Source: Labilithrix sp.
GTDB taxonomy: Bacteria; Myxococcota_A; Polyangia; Polyangiales; Polyangiaceae
Direction: 5' to 3'
NCBI GenBank assembly: GCA_019637175.1
Contig: JAHBWD010000049.1
Location: 1-64,000, forward strand
Length of the DNA: 64,000 nucleotides
The translations under genes and the position numbers were made by a program. Shown here piece by piece: positions 62,456 to 64,000 of this stretch (the stretch's first letter is position 1; each line of letters begins with the position of its first letter). The notes beneath the pieces were generated by a model that saw nothing but the letters and a program-made list of their open reading frames with translations, was not told where the DNA came from and ran no database searches.

Positions 62456-64000
62456 CTACTCGCACCGCGAGAGCGACCGAATCCAGTCCGCCACCGTCGT
62501 AGCCGCCGCCTCGTGCACGACCGTCGTCGCGATCGGCGGCATCCGCCCAGGCCCGCTGGCGCGCATCGTCTCGACGATCGAGCTCGCCTCGGGCTTTCCG
62601 AGCACGAGCCGCGGCGTGTCGCACGCGCGCGTCGCGTCGAGCCGTGTCGAGAAGCGCAGATCCAGCGCCGGAGGCTCGCTCCCTCGATGGCACGAAGCGC
62701 AGTTGCCGTGCAGGTACGCGCGCGCGCGCCGATCGAGGGTGTCGTAGCCCTCGAGACGCGGCAGCGCGCGATACGATTCCCGCGCCACCGGCGAAGAGAG
62801 CATGCCGACGTGCTCGAGCGTCGCGAGAGGATTGCCCGTGCGCGCGGGATACGCGAAGTCGCGGTCGATCTGCGCGGCCTCGACGCCCAGCGTCACGCCG
62901 GCGGCCGCGTTGTGGCACGACGCGCAGCCGGCGCGATCGACGATGTGATGATCGCGCCCCGAGCGGAGCTTGACGTCCTTGCTCCCGCCGACGAGCGTCG
63001 CGTCCCGGCCGTCGTCATCCCATGCGTATGCATACGCTTCCCACGCGCCGTCGGGCCGCCGCAAGAGGAGCTGCGTCTCGACGGGGCGGCCCTCCGCGCG
63101 AACGAGCTTCATCGCCACCGAGCCGGCTGGCAATTCGAGCCGCCCATCGGGCAAGACGCCGATCTTCGCGTCGCCGGGGATCGACAGGTAGCGCTCGGCG
63201 AGCGCGCCGTCGGCCCACTGCGGGACGTTCACGTCGTACGGAAACAAGCCCGCGATCGGCTTCGTCGCGTCCGCCGGATCCATGCAGCCGGTCTCGCTCA
63301 GCTTGTCGGGCATCTCTTGCGGCGGCTTCGGCGGAGCGATCCGCAGGATCGTTCCTTCGTAGTTGGCGAACACGACCTCTCCGTTCGGATCGAGCGCGAA
63401 GCCTACCGGCGACGTCTTCGGGAGATCCTGCTCGAGGCGGAGCGGCGTCGGCGCCGCTTCGTCGGTCGGGATCGCCCAGAAGCGACCCGTCCCCGTGTCG
63501 CCGTACACGTACTTTCCGCTGATCTCCGGGATCTTCGAGCCGCGATAGACGACGCCTCCGCAGATCGAGATCGCCTCGAGGTTCGCCGGCGTCCGCTCGT
63601 GATCGACGACGGGATCGATGAGCCCCGTCGCGTCGCACGTCGGCGCTTCGAAGCACGTCTTGCCCTCGCGGATGCTCCACCCGTAGTTGCCGCCGAGGAT
63701 CACCTTGTCGATCTCCTCGCGCGTGCCCTGGCCCACGTCGCCCACCCAGAGATCGCCGGTCGGCCGATCGAACGACCATCGATACGGGTTGCGGAACCCG
63801 AGCGCGTAGATCTCGGGCCGCCCGCCTCCGGCGGCGAACGGATTGTTCGGCGGGATCGCGTAGGGATCGCCGCCGTCGACGTCGAGGCGGATCATCTTGC
63901 CGAAGAGCTGGTTCGGATCCTGCCCCGCCTTCAGCGGATCGCCGCCGCCGCCCGCGTCGCCGAGGCCGAAATAGAGATAGCCGTCGTTGCCGAACTGGAT
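62456..64000 (-). CDS. PQQ-dependent dehydrogenase/diheme cytochrome c fusion, 5' end outside window
   Basis: Only the C-terminal 514 residues are in the window. They open FGNDGYLYFGLGDAGGGGDP and continue KMIRLDVDGGDPY, GRPEIYALGFRNPYRW, GDVGQGTREEID and GNYGW. These are the marks of the soluble glucose dehydrogenase/Hhip-like six-bladed propeller that binds PQQ. After about residue 210 a second part resembles SO2930-type diheme cytochromes: PQWADGALAERYLSIPG, then two heme c motifs CASCHN and CASCHR. Electrons from sugar or alcohol oxidation would pass to the hemes in cis. The signal peptide and start are beyond the right edge. Confidence 0.85.
   Translation of the reverse strand: MQFGNDGYLYFGLGDAGGGGDPLKAGQDPNQLFGKMIRLDVDGGDPYAIPPNNPFAAGGGRPEIYALGFRNPYRWSFDRPTGDLWVGDVGQGTREEIDKVILGGNYGWSIREGKTCFEAPTCDATGLIDPVVDHERTPANLEAISICGGVVYRGSKIPEISGKYVYGDTGTGRFWAIPTDEAAPTPLRLEQDLPKTSPVGFALDPNGEVVFANYEGTILRIAPPKPPQEMPDKLSETGCMDPADATKPIAGLFPYDVNVPQWADGALAERYLSIPGDAKIGVLPDGRLELPAGSVAMKLVRAEGRPVETQLLLRRPDGAWEAYAYAWDDDGRDATLVGGSKDVKLRSGRDHHIVDRAGCASCHNAAAGVTLGVEAAQIDRDFAYPARTGNPLATLEHVGMLSSPVARESYRALPRLEGYDTLDRRARAYLHGNCASCHRGSEPPALDLRFSTRLDATRACDTPRLVLGKPEASSIVETMRASGPGRMPPIATTVVHEAAATTVADWIRSLSRCE

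Overview
The window is a densely coded, GC-rich stretch of chromosome, about 55 genes with almost no gap over 300 bases. It most likely comes from a myxobacterium (Myxococcota). The evidence is the strong third-position GC bias, the very large number of predicted lipoproteins (Cys-rich, RCC1, beta-propeller and collagen-like types), a MYXO-CTERM-like C-terminal tail on an M23 peptidase, a soluble Ser/Thr kinase with a sensor-like C-terminal half, and an alkylglycerone-phosphate-synthase-like enzyme of ether-lipid metabolism. No tRNA, rRNA, CRISPR array, insertion sequence or prophage gene was seen.

Layout. 1-6.4 kb: a receiver-domain regulator (cut by the left edge), an RluA-type pseudouridine synthase, a lipoprotein, a POT-family peptide transporter, and a translationally coupled pair of lipoproteins (polysaccharide-deacetylase-like and trypsin-like). 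6.4-10.8 kb: an extensin-like lipoprotein divergent from hrcA, then a cyclic-nucleotide-binding-domain protein and a cation diffusion facilitator. 10.8-15.0 kb: a Cys-rich lipoprotein divergent from skp/ompH-lpxD-fabZ-lpxA, a lipid A and outer-membrane biogenesis operon without bamA or lpxB next to it. 15.0-19.6 kb (minus strand): an aldo/keto reductase, an M23 peptidase coupled to a lipoprotein, and 5-oxoprolinase pxpA followed by a fused pxpB-pxpC. 19.7-25.2 kb (plus strand): LemA, AGPS-like oxidase, GntR-type regulator, a membrane-anchored unknown and a secreted esterase, closed by a strong two-way terminator. 25.2-33.2 kb: a beta-propeller lipoprotein, a PlsC acyltransferase with a dicarboxylate symporter, an RCC1 lipoprotein, a c-heme lipoprotein and a Gly-rich lipoprotein.

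33.4-39.0 kb: an aldo/keto-reductase fold that has lost its catalytic residues, divergent from a fatty-acid oxidation pair (fadN-fadA) and an LLM-type flavin oxidoreductase. 39.1-46.8 kb: three secreted lipoproteins, one with a degenerate lysyl-oxidase-like domain, then a flavin monooxygenase, a metallophosphoesterase and an alkaline-phosphatase-fold lipoprotein. 47.0-53.8 kb (minus strand): one operon, tonB-exbB-exbD-exbD-TonB-dependent receptor-beta-helix lipoprotein, which looks like a self-contained outer-membrane uptake machine. 54-57 kb: a response regulator lacking its phospho-acceptor Asp, an ammonium transporter, and a YceI-like gene divergent from a GST around a 16-bp perfect palindrome. 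57-64 kb: a Ser/Thr kinase with FlgO/TolB-like and TPR regions, an amidase, a ferritin-like lipoprotein, and a PQQ-dehydrogenase/diheme-cytochrome fusion cut by the right edge.

A recurring regulatory pattern is a TAnnnT box 6-12 bases before the start codon of many unit-leading genes, with no Shine-Dalgarno sequence. This implies leaderless or near-leaderless transcripts. Other genes in the same window carry clear GGAGG-type ribosome binding sites.
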